Shown here: positions 18,936-31,160 of the stretch, in pieces
Position numbering within the stretch: the first letter of the stretch is position 1
Layout of the letters: the number at the start of each line of letters is the position of its first letter
Source of the DNA: Saccopteryx bilineata
Taxonomy: Eukaryota; Chordata; Mammalia; Chiroptera; Emballonuridae
Direction of reading: 5' to 3'
Length of the DNA: 64,000 nt
NCBI RefSeq assembly: GCF_036850765.1
Contig: NC_089492.1
Span: 290,072,590-290,136,589 of the forward strand
The notes under the pieces: model-generated
The model's input: only the letters and a program-made list of their open reading frames with translations
The model's database searches: none
What the model was told of the DNA's origin: nothing
Program-made: the position numbers and the translations under genes

Positions 18936-20689
18936 TGTACCACCCCCTCCCCCCACGTGTTCTCCCTCCCCGGGGCATAGCTCTGCACGTGCTCCGAGTC
19001 CCAAATCCACCGGACTCTCGTCTGCAGCCTGGTTCCCTAGGGCTGGCTTCTGGAGCTCGAAGGATGGACGTGCAGGCTCAGAATGCTCAGACCCCAAACT
19101 CTCTGAGAAGATGTCCTGGGCCTTCGAGGCCTTTGGGTCTCTGTGCCTGAGATGTGGCCATTGCTCAATTCTTGCTTTGGGAGTTTAATTTACTTCTTGG
19201 AAAGGAAGGATGATGTTTCCTTTTCAGATGGCTTCTGTTGTCCTCGGTGGAGTGAGGGGCTGCCTGCCGAATGCGCCCTGCCCCCTCCTGCCCCACAGGG
19301 CTCCCAGAGCAGCCCACACAGGAAGGGCTAATCTCTTGGACAAAGGAGCAAAATGACCAATAGCACCTCTTGTCCATTTCCGGCTGGCCGTGCTGCATTG
19401 CCAGGCTCCCTCTTGGCTTTAGCACCCTGTGGCCACCCAAGGTTAAACATTAATTGGCTCTCTCCCAAAGGTCACATCCTTCTCTGAATGTTTTGAAAGG
19501 CAGTGAACAAATCAGGCGACTTTAAAGTAGTTTTGCCTGAGGGGGTGTCCTCTCAGTTACTCTGGTCCCTGCTCTAGGGAGCTGATGGAATCAAACAGTT
19601 GAGGACCGATGATGAAGTCATTCGGCAAATCTGTGTGGCCAAGCACCACACATCCCACGTGGCGGGCAGTGCGCTCACATCCGGGACGGGTACAGGATGA
19701 GCCCTGGTCCTGCCTTCCAGGGGCATGTGGTCTGGTGGTGGAGAGAGGTGGGCCGGCTCCGTGAAGCTAGCTGTCTGTGCGGTGTCTGGTGCCACACGCG
19801 GGAGGGGTCCAGCGGTCTGTCTGCATCCCAGGTGGTGGGGAAAAGCTGTCACAGGTGAGCTGAAGCATGGGGCTGTTCGAGGACAGGCTGCATCTGACAG
19901 AGGGGGCAGGACGGCGGGGCGGGGAGCCTCTCACAGCATCAGCCCCTGGGCGTCTGGGTAAAGGGGGGGTCTGCCCCAGCAGATGTGGGCTAGAGCCTGA
20001 GGCTCTGCATTCCTAGCCGGCTCCCGAGTGAGGCGATGCTGCTGGCCCGAGGACCACAACGACAGGGACAGGTGGGAAGCTTGAGAATGTCAGAGAGAAC
20101 GGCCCAGGGCATCGAGGGTGTGGGGCAGTGACCGAGAGGCAGGGTCACCTCTTCAGGGCTTTATGTGCCTCGAAGAGTGGCAGTCTCCTCTCTGAGCTCC
20201 TAGAACGCTCTCTCTCCGCATGTGTCTGCCTGAGCCCTCACCCCGCCGTCAGAGCCCTGCTGGGGGCAGTTACCGGGAAATAAAAGACTTCATGCTTATG
20301 CCCTGACATGCTGAGCCTGCTCCTTAAGCTGGTACAAAGAGTTCATCCTTTGATTGCTTTTCAAATGTAAAAGGAACGGGAAGAAGGTTCACAGCCAATG
20401 CCATTAAGGGTGCCTGACCTTGAGACCTCCCGGAGAACGAGTTTCGAGATCCTTTCTTGAGAGTGAAGTTCCAGCGAGTGACGCCGGAGTGGTCCTGGAA
20501 GTGGGCAGAGGCGGGGCACGGGGTGGGCAGGGGGCGGGGGTTGGGGGTGTGCAGAAAAGGGAGGCTGGTTGTCAGAGACAACTCGGCCACCTAGGCATGG
20601 GAATGGCCGGTCAGCAGACTTGAGGACAGAGACGATCATCGTCGTTCTGCCAGAGGCCAAATTCCTTTCGGTCCTGGTGGAGCTAAGCC
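18936..20689. other. GC-rich sequence, no gene recognised
   Basis: Nothing supports an exon or repeat family. Moderately AT-rich pieces near 19440-19540 could be regulatory, but no motif stands out. Confidence 0.4.
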
Positions 20690-20780
20690 AATAGGCTACT
20701 CTCGCTTGGCCAGCTGCCTAAGGGCTGAGCAGTAAATTATAGGCCATTAATTTCACTCCAGTTGAAGATGGACCTTCTTG
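20690..20780. promoter_or_regulatory. Small AT-rich island, candidate regulatory element
   Basis: AGCAGTAAATTATAGGCCAT and TTAATTTCACTCCAG contain homeodomain-type cores in repeat-free sequence. Evidence is weak. Confidence 0.25.
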
Positions 20781-20811
20781 GAGGATGGAGCAGCAGCTAC
20801 TCGTAGGGCTG

Positions 20812-20846
20812 GTGTGTGTGTGTGTGTGTGTGCGCGTGTGTGTGTG
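20812..20846 (+). repeat. (TG)n microsatellite with CGCG core
   Basis: A 35-bp perfect pyrimidine-purine alternation includes one CGCG step in the middle. Confidence 0.95.
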
Positions 20847-21059
20847 AGATGATGGTGGTGAAGGGTGGTGGCCAGCCAGCTAGTGGGACAAGTAGGTCAA
20901 CAACAGCCAGGAAGTTCAAGCGTGGGCTGAAGGGACAAGAGAAATCCCAAGGGCAGGACAAGGCGCGGTGCTGGTTCTCGGGGGCCACCTCCCCAAGGAT
21001 CTTGCTGCCCTTCATGCTGCGGAGGCGGGGCCCACAGAGACTGTAATGAATTGAGACAG

Positions 21060-21520
21060 GACAAGACGCTTTAAAATTTTTACGATCGATCTGCATAATG
21101 GATCTTTGTTTTAACAGAGGAGAAGAACGGAATGCCAGCTCTCAGGCACCCTGGCAGAGCTCTTCCCTGCCGCCGCCACCGAGCAGAAGTTGGTGTGTTT
21201 CTGACCACAGAGCTTTTTCTATGAAAAATCAGGTTTACAGCATTTTTTTTTTGTTGGTCTGATTATAAAATAACGCAGGCTCACTGTAGAAGGCTTGGAA
21301 AATGCGGGCAGGGAGAGCAGCGCTTTAATATCTTGCCACAGGGAGGATCTGGCAGTGATGGATGGGCTGTTTTTGTTCTTACCTCGGAAGTGGTCCCCTG
21401 ACAAGCTGTCTCCTAGCAGCGCAAGCTTCCGCGGAGTTCATAAATTCCTCTGGCAGCCCGGCCGACGGCCCTGTGTACTTTTATTACTGAAAGCTAATTG
21501 CTCCATCTCTTTCTGCTCCT
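21060..21520. promoter_or_regulatory. Candidate conserved non-coding region
   Basis: Repeat-free AT-rich segments alternate with GC-rich ones. They include TTTACGATCGATCTGCATAA, GGTCTGATTATAAAATAACG and TTTTATTACTGAAAGCTAAT. No coding frame fits. The assignment is by texture only. Confidence 0.25.
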
Positions 21521-21749
21521 GGGATGGAGGAGGATGCAGGAGGCGGGGACCGGGAGAGGGTGCTTTGCGGAGGGGGGGGGGGCGGGTGTCGTGGCTCTGG
21601 CACTGCACGAGGGGAGAGTGAAGGACCTGGGCCAGCTCATCACTGCAGACATCTACTGAGCGCTCCCTGCACTGGCCTCCGTGATGAGCAGGCCACGTTG
21701 CCTTTGTCATTTGACCTTCAAAACAACAATGCATCGTGGGGAGGGGGTA
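21521..21749. other. G-rich sequence, no gene recognised
   Basis: A poly(G) run lies at about 21573-21582. Nothing else was recognised. Confidence 0.35.
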
Positions 21750-21870
21750 CTATTACCGAATCCATTTTATAGACGAGGTCACTGAGACACTGAGAAGTTA
21801 GATGACTTGCCCAAGATCACATAGTTTAAGTAGGAGTCAGGACAGAGGTTCAACCCTGGTGGCCTGCAAT
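21750..21870. mobile_element. MIR SINE fragment
   Basis: The stretch CCATTTTATAGACGAGGTCA, then GATGACTTGCCCAAGATCAC, is the conserved MIR core. It is old and truncated at both ends. Confidence 0.75.
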
Positions 21871-21931
21871 GTGGTGCTGCCTGAGGCTGGGCAATGTATG
21901 CATAAGAGCTAAGGCAAGCGGTGGTGGGTGG

Positions 21932-22480
21932 GTTTCTGAGATGGCCTCCTGGAATACACCCCTGCATAATCTCCTTCCCGTGAGCATGGGAGGGACTGTG
22001 AATGTGACGGGGTAAAAGATTTTTGCAGATGCGAGTAAGGACCCTAATCGGTAGACCTAGGAAAGCATGTTGGGTGGGCCTGACCTAATCAGGTGAGTGC
22101 TTTCACAAAGGGCCTAGAAATCAGAGGAGGAAGAAGAAGCCAGAGAGACTTGAAGCAGCTGATGCTCACCTGTTGACCTCATAGAGGTAAGCTGCCCTGT
22201 TGTGGAGGGGGTAAATTTGGAAGAGAACATTGGAGAGTTTCTAGGAGCTGGGGCTCCCCGTCCTACAGCCACGAGGAACTGAATTTATCCAACAACCATG
22301 GAGATTGTAAGAGAGCCCTGAGCCTCTCACACATGAGATCCCAGCCCTGGCAGTCACCTTGATTTCAGCCTGCTGAGACCCTGGGTCAGGGAAGCCAGCT
22401 AATCTCTGCCTTGTCTCCTGACCCATGGAAATGTGAGATAATAATAATACATTTGCTAAGTGAGTGGTCATGTATTACAC
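21932..22480 (+). repeat. Ancient interspersed repeat, class not assigned
   Basis: TTTCTGAGATGGCCTCCTGG, then GTGAATGTGACGGGGTAAAA, TGGGTGGGCCTGACCTAATC and a 3' end near GAAATGTGAGATAATAATAA match a widespread old mammalian repeat (copies read GTGAGATAATAAATTTGTG at the end). Coding potential is absent. Confidence 0.6.
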
Positions 22481-23474
22481 AGCATTGATAACTCAGACAC
22501 ATGCAAATTAATGCAAACTAGAGGCTAGAAGGCATGGCACCTTTGCATCGCATCGTAAGTGCTGAATGAGCACGGCTCTGCCCTCACCTTCATTGCAGAA
22601 CTACCTGCTTGAGCAAGGGCTGGGCGCCTCTGGACGGGCATGTCGATGTGAAGGCAGACGTCCTCAGGAGCACTTCACTCCTCCTTTTGCCGTGATAAGG
22701 TGGCCCAGACACTTGTGACTTAAGATAAGCCAGCTGAGGCTGGATTCCTCTCTCTGCTACCAAAGGCTCTTAAGATGCTCCAGCAGCACATGGTTGTATA
22801 ACTTGTTTCCCTTTAGGGTGAGAGGCTTAGAAATGAAAATATTTTGTCTCTTTTGCATGGCGGGGAGGGGTGCGGGAGTTTTACAGTCTTGCGAAGCGGA
22901 TCCTTCAGTTACGATACACAGCACCATAGGCAGCCCTATTACCAGCCCCTAAAATATGCGATCGGTGGGGGGAATGGGTAATGAGAGCAGGTTTGGAGAG
23001 CGAGCTCTGCGTGGCTTAGGATGCAGCCAGAGGATGGGAGGGAGGAGGGAGGCGGGGGGGGGGGGGGAAGCAGTAAACACCAAAAGCGGAAGGGAAAGTG
23101 TAGCAATCACATCCTTTGAACAAACACCCTCATCATCTTCTAAGCCCTCATGCCGGGCTGCTGCAGGGCATGTGTGTTGAGAGTGACACCCTCTGTTGCT
23201 TCTATTCTTCCAAGTCACAGTATACAAGCCCCTGCCTGTGCTCAGCAAGATTTGGCCTTGCAAGGCAGAGGAGTGGCCTTTTACGGACTGTAGGATGAAT
23301 TGCTCTGAGCTGTGGGCATCGTCACTGTCACAGACAAACCCGTCCCCTGGGGCTGACAAGGGTCCACAGAACTGGGGGTCTGGCCCACCTCCCATATTTT
23401 GATGTGAGAACCCAGGGCACCAGTCATCTCTTCCCCATCATCTGCCTCATCTCTTCTTCTTTTATTGCTCATCT
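22481..23474. other. Mixed unassigned sequence with a poly(G) run
   Basis: A G-run lies at 23053-23068. No repeat family or exon is supported in the rest. Confidence 0.35.
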
Positions 23475-23730
23475 ATGAGGGCCACCTCCTCCAGGAAGCT
23501 TCCCTGACTGCAGGCTGGGTCAGGCTCCCTGTCCAGGTTCCTGTTGCCCACTGGTCTTTGCTCCCAGAGTAAGAATTACAACTGTGAGTGGCAAACTCTT
23601 TCATTTACAATGTGACTTGCTTGCTGGACTCTATACTCTAGGAGGGCAGGGACAGTGTCTGGGTGGTTCACTGATGTGCACCAGCACCTATTCCAATGTG
23701 GGATACATTGGGAGGATATTTGTAAAATCA
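23475..23730 (+). mobile_element. L2 LINE 3' end
   Basis: CCTCCAGGAAGCTTCCCTGA, then TAGGAGGGCAGGGACAGTGT and CACTGATGTGCACCAGCACC, follow the order of the mammalian L2 3' end. It is diverged and non-coding. Confidence 0.7.
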
Positions 23731-24399
23731 ACAAGTGAAGAGATTACTGGGAACGTAGGTAAGGGGCCGTGTAAGCCCTCCAAGGAAGGACTGCCTCAAA
23801 GGTTTCAGGGAGCCCCCCGCCTTTCTCTCTATTCGTATTTAAACCCATGTCACCCCAGAGGTGATCCTGACTTCCCTTGTTTTACAAGAAAGGACTGCAG
23901 AAATCCCAGTGTTCTAGTATCACCCAGTCAAGGAGCAGGTATGGGACCGAAGCCAGGCTAACCGAACTCTCCCCTTCCTCACCCCACCTTCCAGGATGTC
24001 CTACTTGATTAGAAGGAGGAAAGGAAGACAGAGCACATGGCTGGAAGGCATTCATTCTAGAAGCTTCACCAGGAGCAACTTCTGCTGCCAGACATTTGGA
24101 GGACCCTGTCTTTGGCCCCCTCTGAACTCCAGCCCCTCTTGTTTTGGAACTACTCACCACCCCTTTACCCAGGGACCCCCTTTAACCCGAGGGACAGAGA
24201 AGGGGTCTCCCTTTGCTTGCCCAAAGGATCCTGAGAAACAGAGAGAACTTTGATGATTTCCTTCCCCAAGTGGGCCCCTCACCACTTCAGCCCCATCTTG
24301 GTTTCTGTAACAACAACCAGCACAACTCACATTTCCTTATGTCTATGGCCCCGTCTGGTTTCTGTCAGTGACTTTGTGTTTCCATCCGTCTGTCTCTCT
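23731..24399. other. Unassigned sequence
   Basis: No feature was recognised apart from a short stretch resembling MIR near 23880-23945 (GGACTGCAGAAATCCC), which is too diverged to call. Confidence 0.3.
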
Positions 24400-24530
24400 C
24401 AGTGAAATATGAATGATGAAATTCCTAGAGGCAGAAGCAGTGTTTGTCTGGACCATGATTCTAAGTGTCTATCTAGCACAGTGCCTGGCACATAGTAGGT
24501 GCTCAACACGGATTTGTTTAATTATGACAA
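24400..24530 (+). mobile_element. L2 LINE 3' end fragment
   Basis: AGCACAGTGCCTGGCACATA followed by GTAGGTGCTCAA is the diagnostic L2 terminal sequence. Confidence 0.8.
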
Positions 24531-24759
24531 AAACCTGAAGTCTCTGTCAAAGGGGTCCATTTCCCCAAAGTCATCTCAGTTGTGGAGGAAGGGCCTGAGC
24601 ACGGGACCTTCTGGACCACCCCAGCTCTGGCACTTCCTGTCCTATTGGCTCTATTTACGTCCTGTGATATTTATGGGATCAAAGGTTTAAAGATGCTTTA
24701 AAAGAAGAAAAAAAGCAAATGAAACCTAGGTGCTTGCTGTTAGAATTATTGGCTCTGAA

Positions 24760-24965
24760 TGAAGTCAGAGAGAGCTGGGCCCCGTTGCTGTCTCTGCCCC
24801 ATCCCTCCTCTTTGGACCTTGAGCCTCAATGTTCTCATCCTTAAAATGGGAATAATACCTCTCCCGTTCAAGGGGTTTCTGTGGGGGCTACATAAGGTAA
24901 AGCGGTACAAGGTGCACCACAGCATGAGGCATACGGACCACGTTCAATAAATATTTGTTGAGGAA
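24760..24965 (+). mobile_element. MIR SINE
   Basis: CATCCTTAAAATGGGAATAA and the downstream CTACATAAGGTAAAGCGGTA, ending in TTCAATAAATATTTGTTGAG, match the 3' half of MIR. Confidence 0.75.
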
Positions 24966-25044
24966 GAAGGCACTCGCAAATGAAGTTTGAATAAGTGCCT
25001 GTACCTGGAAGAAAATGTTCTCGCTCGGAATTCTGATGAGCTTT

Positions 25045-25400
25045 AATGCATTTCAAATGGATGCTGTTGTCACCCTCCCATTATCAGGCCTCCATGCCTC
25101 CCGCCTGCCCTCTCCCCACCCTCCTCCCGTCTCTGCCCACCTGGCTAATCACGGGAGCTATTTTTACACATCTGACGTCGCGGAAAAGGTAGCAGATTAA
25201 CAACCCCAGAGACGTACATCACTTCTATTAATATTAAACAGGGTATTAATTTTACCAGTAACTGAAACATTAAACATGGAAATCCATTAGTGGTCATTAT
25301 TTTAATCTCCAGAAGCTGTCTGGCATATTCCTGGAATAGGTCTGAGCCCATCTTTTCTCCCTCCTTTTTCCTAAATTGGCCAGTGAATCAGGGATCACGG
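25045..25400. promoter_or_regulatory. Candidate conserved non-coding element (strong AT-rich island)
   Basis: About 350 bp of repeat-free sequence contains CATCTGACGTCGCGGAAAAG (CRE-like TGACGTCG), GTAGCAGATTAACAACCCCA, TTCTATTAATATTAAACAGG, GGTATTAATTTTACCAGTAA and GTGGTCATTATTTTAATCTC. The dense homeodomain-type motifs in otherwise GC-rich sequence make this the longest enhancer-like island here. Confidence 0.4.
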
Positions 25401-25880
25401 TTTTTATTTCCCTGAGGGGAAGTGGATAATTATAAACTCATATCGGTTAGAGGAGAAAGTCTGAGGAATCATCACCTGCCATTCCCTTCTTCAGTACTAT
25501 CAGCCCCTTCAAACCAGGCTTGCAGTATGTGGAGTACCCGCTGTGAAGAGTCTTCCCAAGACCCTCCTCTCCCCTGGAGGCTGCCTCCCTGATGTGCCAG
25601 CTCTGAGCACCAGCTCTTGACTATAATTGTTAGCCATCATCCACATCTCAAGCTGCTAATGACACCTCGAGCAGACCTTGCTCAGCACCACTGGAATGAC
25701 AACCCGAAGGACAAAGAATGGTTAATAAGGATGGGCTCCAGCTATGAAGGGAGTGATAGGCAACTTATTAAAGCAGGAACACGAGGACAGCCAACAACTG
25801 CTGATAATGTGCAGGCTGGTGCTGACGACAGCTGCTCATGCTGCTCACTAGGATGCCGGTGAGACCCTCAGGGTGGGGGC
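25401..25880. promoter_or_regulatory. Possible extension of the conserved non-coding region
   Basis: GATAATTATAAACTCATATC, CTATAATTGTTAGCCATCAT, CAAGCTGCTAATGACACCTC and GGTTAATAAGGATGGG recur through a repeat-free stretch. It has a similar texture to the previous element but is less dense. Confidence 0.25.
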
Positions 25881-25884
25881 TGAG

Positions 25885-26060
25885 GGGCAAGTGTGGCTCA
25901 GGGGCTAAGGGCATGGCCTCTGGTGGCAGAGCACTTGGTCTCAAATCATAACTCTACAGCAGGCTATTGGGCATCAGGCAGCACAGGATGATGATCCCCC
26001 AATACACAAGTTGAATGAAGCTAAATGATTATCCCAACTTCCTGCCTGGAGAGTTCCAAG
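25885..26060 (+). mobile_element. MIR SINE, 5' part
   Basis: GTGTGGCTCAGGGGCTAAGG, then CATGGCCTCTGGTGGCAGAG and TCTCAAATCATAACTC, follow the tRNA-like MIR head and its downstream body. Confidence 0.65.
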
Positions 26061-26149
26061 GGCATAGCCCAGGGAGGGGGCCCCCAGGCTGAGCCTGGTG
26101 ACATTCCTCAGCTAAGAAGATGGAGCTGGGAGGGTTGGGGAGACCAAGG

Positions 26150-28248
26150 CTGCTAAATTATGCAGGGTAGGGTATCCAGGGAACCAGAGAGGAGAATGTT
26201 GCAAATAGATAAATCTCTAGCATCTTTAGTTAAATACTGATTGGGGCACGCATGTGAGTAAACTACCCAAATCTGCAAAAAGGGACAACAGGAACAACAC
26301 TTGAATTTTACACAGAACCAGGCACATTGGGTGTTCCCACCAGAAAGAGTGTAAGAGTTGTATGCTTCCCAAGACATTGGGTAGAGGTTTGGAAAAACAT
26401 TGCCAGGGTAGTGTGGAAAACGAGCTCTATGCTAAAGCTGCTCTCCTCCAACTTAAAAAGGCCTAAAATAATGTCTTCAAAGGACCAACATCTTTCCAGT
26501 TAATTTACTGTATCCTGGGAAAAAAACTCAAGAATATTTATAGATCCATAGTAATACCCACTCCCAAATAAGGTAAAAGTCACAGTATCTGCCATAGAAT
26601 AAGACATTACCAGGCATGCAAAAAAACCCCCCCAGGAAATTACAATTAATCATGATAAGAAAAGTCAGTCAATAGTTATGGACACAGAAACAACACTTGC
26701 AGAATCAGTAAAAAGAACATCAAAACTGTTACCCTAACTATCTTTTTCACAACAAGGAGGTAAAGGAAAGCTTGAGTATGTTACGTAGAGACATGGAAAA
26801 CTAAGATTGAACTTCTAGAAACGAGAAACATAATATCTGAGATTAAAAAAAAATACATGGGGTGTGATTCACAGCAGATGAGACACTGTAGAAGAGAGGA
26901 TTAGGAAACTTGAAGACATAGCCATCAAAACCATCAAAAACAAACCACAGAGAAACAAAGATTAAAAAACAAAACAAAACAGAGAATTAGCTTCAATAGA
27001 TCTACTATATGAATAATTGTAGTCCCTCAAAGAGGGAAAAAGAGAGGGGGAAGATGAAAATATATCTGAAGAAATTACAGGTGAAAAATGTCAAGTTTGA
27101 TCATAACAATAAACTCAAGAGATCCAAGAATCTCAATGAATCCCAAGTACAAGAACGATGAAGAAAATGACATTGAGGCACATCATAATCAAATTTCTCA
27201 AAACCAGTGGCAAACACAAAATATCTTAAGAGCACCTAAAGGAAAAAAAAAAAGACATCATGTAGGAGAGAGAAACATAAGAATGACAGCAGACAATAGT
27301 CAGTAACAATGCCACTGGAGGATAGTGGTACAACAACTGTGAGGTACTCAAAGGTAAAACAGTTGTCAGTCTTAAATTCTATACCCTGTCAAGATATAGC
27401 AGACAAACACTGAAAGTAAAAGAAAGACTCTCAGATATGTAACAGTTTAAGTAATTCATTATGAGCAGGTCATCGTCACAAGAAATGATAAAGAAAAAAA
27501 TCCTTCAGGCAGGAGGGAAACAATGTCAGATGGACTATACAAAGGAATGAAAGGTATTCACCAAAATGATCAATATTTGGGTTGAAAGGAAAACATTAAC
27601 CCTGGCTGGGTGGCTCAGTGGACAGAGTGTCATTATGGCATGCTGAGGTCATGGGTTGAATCCCTGGTCGAGGCACATGTGAAAAGCGCCAATGAGTGAG
27701 CGTATAACTAAATGGAACAACTAACCGAAACAATGAATGGGCCCTTCTCTTCCTTTCTCTCTCTCTTTTCCTCTCCTTCCCTTTTTCTTTCAAATCAATG
27801 GAAAAAAACATTAAAATATGTTTTAAAGATAATTGACTGTGTAAATAAAAGAATAATAGCAATGTAGCAGGGGATTTAAAGCATACGTAGAAGGAAAAAC
27901 TCCTGAAAACAATAACACTATCCAGGAGGGGGAAAATAAAGGTGTTGTTTTCAGGTTCTTAGACTCTATGTGAAGTGACATAGTATCACTTCAAGGTAGC
28001 CTGCGACCAGTTACAGGTGTGTACCGTAAACCGTAAAGCAACTATGCACGTTAAAGGTAAACCCAACGAAAATAGCTAGACCTGATACGCCAACAGAGAA
28101 GATAAAATGGAATGAAAACATGCTCAATCCAAAAGGAGACAAAAAAAAAAAAAGAGGAAAAAAGGGAATGAACAACAGATGGGAAAAAGAGAAAGCACAA
28201 AGCACAAAGCAAGGTGATGACAGATTTCAACCCAACTCTATGATGTCC
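26150..28248 (+). mobile_element. Old L1 (L1M) fragment, split by a SINE
   Basis: The A-rich plus strand follows the order of an old L1 around the end of ORF1 and the start of ORF2: GAACCAGAGAGGAGAATGTT, ATCTGCAAAAAGGGACAACA, AGGCACATCATAATCAAATT, AATTCTATACCCTGTCAAGA, CTTCAGGCAGGAGGGAAAC, and after the SINE, CCTGATACGCCAACAGAGAA and GGGAATGAACAACAGATGG. Every frame is closed by many stops, so no protein is made. The SINE at 27600-27804 inserted later. The match ends abruptly near 28248 at the return to GC-rich sequence. Confidence 0.75.
27600..27804 (+). mobile_element. tRNA-derived SINE inserted in L1
   Basis: It begins CCCTGGCTGGGTGGCTCAGT with a tRNA-like head and a B-box-like GGGTTGAATCCC, then a CT-rich tract and an A-rich tail. 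The 10-bp duplication AAAACATTAA lies at 27590-27599 and 27805-27814. The L1 resumes after it. Confidence 0.85.
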
Positions 28249-29659
28249 TACCAGTGACATTTGTCGTCCAACCGCTCTGTGTCCAGACAACAGCACGAGG
28301 GCTTTTCCAGCACATGGGATGTCTGCATCCCAGCCAGCCCTCAGTCCTGCTGGCCCTTCCTGATGTTGGCAGCCAGCCGTGTCTCTGTGTGGGCAATGTC
28401 GCGAGGTCCCGTTCCCCCCCCCCCCGTGGTGGCCCTGCTCCCCCCCTCTTTGATCCCTTTCTGTGCCTCACCAGGGCTGGGGAAGACGCTCTGCCGCTCA
28501 AGTCGGCAAATGCTCCGAGGAGGCTACCAACTGGAGAGCCGACGCGTGTCTTAGAGCCCCCTGGAGGGCGGTTCTCTTTCTCACAGCCTGTCTGTGTCTG
28601 GTAGTGCCAGGACGAGTGCTCGCACCTCCGGCCTCCCCTCTTCTTGGGGCTGCGTGTTTTCCCACCACCCTCCCTCTCTGGGAAGGCTTTGGAGACCTGG
28701 CTATGGGTTTGAGTAGAAAGAGGAGAGGCCGCCCCTTCGGGGACCATCTGTCAAACAGCCCCGACGTTCCAGAAACAGACTCGGCCATGCTTCTCCGCCC
28801 TTACCCCTGCCCCCGCCCGAGTTGGCCGTAGCAACTGGAGTTTGCTGTTCAGCCACGTCGATGCCTGCCTTTGGGGGACTCTGGCTTCCTTTATACACCA
28901 ACCCCGACCTCGGTGCCTCCTTGGACAGAGCAGTGCTCAACACACACCTGCAGAAGGAACTGCATCTTTGCTGAGCCCAGTGGCTAACTGAGTTATCCAG
29001 GCCACACAGCTGGCCAGAGGCTCAGCTGGGTCTAGGACCTCCTGAGTCCTGCCTGGAGGCTTCGTCCACGCTGCTCACGGCCTCACTCTGCTCCTGCCAC
29101 TGTGGGGTGGAGGTGGGGGAGCCCGCTGCGGCTTGGTCTTTGCGCTGCCCATCTGGAAGGATCTGACAGCTGCCTTCTCTTCACCCTGGCTTAGATTCGG
29201 GGGTCCTCCAGGCCCACGGAGCAGACAGCTCCACCCTGTCCTTTTCCTCTCCTAGCTGGCTTGCTTCCCTTTGCGGTTGGCTGGCTGCTGTGTGGGGAGC
29301 CAGGGGTCTGTGCTGTTGGTTCTCGACCCTGCCAGCTGTTCGGTCGCCATGCCCAGGCAGGGGAATCTTCTCTCTGTTGTTTTCTAAGAACATGGGGGCT
29401 TCCCTCAGCCTCCTCACCTCATTCCTTTTCAACTTTTCTCTCTTGGAGACACGGGGCAGCTGGGCACACAGGATGCGAGGTCTCCTCCTGCGTGAAGAAT
29501 TGCCACTCTGCGGCTCTCCCGTTTTCTGCTGGCATCCCTGAGGCCAAAGGTGAGTGTGTTCCCAAATCCCAAAGCCGTGTCCCTTTTCTCTCCCGGGCTC
29601 AGGGCATCCCCACCGCTCATCCGCCTGTGGCCACCCCAGGTCCCCTGATCCGATCCAAT
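28249..29659. other. GC-rich sequence, no gene recognised
   Basis: A poly(C) run lies at 28417-28433. Open frames overlap on both strands at 28238-28830 and show no family. No repeat was recognised. Confidence 0.4.
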
Positions 29660-29795
29660 CCGTACCAGGAAATGTACAATGTCAACTTGCTCGACTAAAG
29701 AACCCTGCTGAGTATTTAATCCTTATTTAAAGCCAATGTTGATTTTATTTTGGAGTTTAAACTAATCAACCCTCAGGATTCAGAATGTGAGATAA
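29660..29795. promoter_or_regulatory. Candidate conserved non-coding element
   Basis: GAGTATTTAATCCTTATTTA, AAGCCAATGTTGATTTTATT and GAGTTTAAACTAATCAACCC occur in repeat-free AT-rich sequence within GC-rich flanks. Confidence 0.3.
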
Positions 29796-30969
29796 GGCAG
29801 GGGACTCGGCGTCCGCCACCTGGCCTTCTTAGCTCTCCAGCTATGGGTGGAGAGGTGTCCGTATCTTCCGTGGCAGAGCTGCCCAGGGGCGGCCGGGTGA
29901 CCAGCTATGCTTTCCCGGTGCTGTCCTCCCTGCCGGGGCACAGTGTGCTCATGACACAGGGCGCGGGGGTGGGGGATATACACTTCTGCATCACAATAAG
30001 AACAACCCTCACAAAAAGGAAAAGAAAAAGAGGTCGTATAAAAGTAGAAAAAAAGGAAAAGAACCCTACCTCCAAGTCTGCCACCTGAAGATCACCATTG
30101 TCACCGCCGAGGCGAGTTTCTTTCATGCCTTATCATCTCTGAACAGCTCGTCTCCCAGGTTACAAACACACAGAGCAGTGCAGAGAAGAATGGTATCTCA
30201 CTTCCCTGTCCCTACTTTATACCTGGGAGCATCATGACCCAACCATGTCCGAGTTGATCCGCAAGGGACTCACCCAACACCGATTCTACTGAGGCTGAGC
30301 TTTGCGCCCCTGACCTGGTCCCGGCCTCTCTCCTGCCCGTTCTCCTGTCGTCAACGTGGACCCTTCTCACCCAGGTGTTCATACGGAGTGTGCACGCCCA
30401 TGAAGAATGCCGTCCTTTTATTTTTTTTTAAATTTTGTTTGTTTACGACATTTTTAAACCCATAACGGTCCATATACCTACATTCTTCTGCAGTTTCCTT
30501 TCTCCCTTGACCCAAATTTTCCAGATAAGTCTGGAATTCTGCGTTGCTGACAAGCAGGCAATCAATGCCTTCCCGGGTCCGGGCCCTGCTGATGTTCTTT
30601 CTGGGCCCCTGGTGAGGGTTGGGGTGTGTGTGTGTGTGTGGGGGGGTGTCTCAGGATGTGCCCACCCCCAGCTCACCCGTGAAGTACAGCCTTCCCATCT
30701 TGGAGATGGTGGCGCCACCTTCCACGTGGGCTGGAAGCTTGCCGGTTTCCCATTGGCTCACCTTTGTGAGTGTTTGTTATTGTTCAGCTGGACATCTCAC
30801 CAGCCCGGTGGGTGTGGGCGAACCCCTCCCTGCTGTGCCAGCCTGTAGTCCCAGACCCCCACGCTCACCCGCTGTTGCACATCCTGGGGCGTGCTTGCCG
30901 CCCCTCTGCGCTTCCTCCTCCCTGACTTGCTTCTCTGTCTCCGGCTTGTTTTCCTGTTGTGTTGGGCCT
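29796..30969. other. Unassigned sequence
   Basis: An A-rich stretch at 30015-30062 (AAAAGGAAAAGAAAAAGAGG) may be a degenerate element tail. A short TG tract lies at 30627-30640. No gene was recognised. Confidence 0.35.
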
Positions 30970-31160
30970 TTGGCTTCTCCCTGCTGACTCGTAAATGTAA
31001 ATTTTATTTTTGTTCGTCTGGATATTGGGCTTGGGTGGTCGAATGCATTACAAATACATTTCCCGTGTGTTCAATTTCTTTGTACTTTTACCTTATTCCT
31101 GGCCTTGTTCGTTAGATCAAAATTTCTATTTTTATAATATAGTTACATTGGTGGGTATTT
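30970..31160 (-). mobile_element. Possible old L1 fragment, antisense
   Basis: The T-rich stretch with TTTGTTCGTCTGGATATTGG and AATTTCTTTGTACTTTTACC has the look of an antisense L1M 3' region. Divergence prevents a firm call. Confidence 0.35.
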
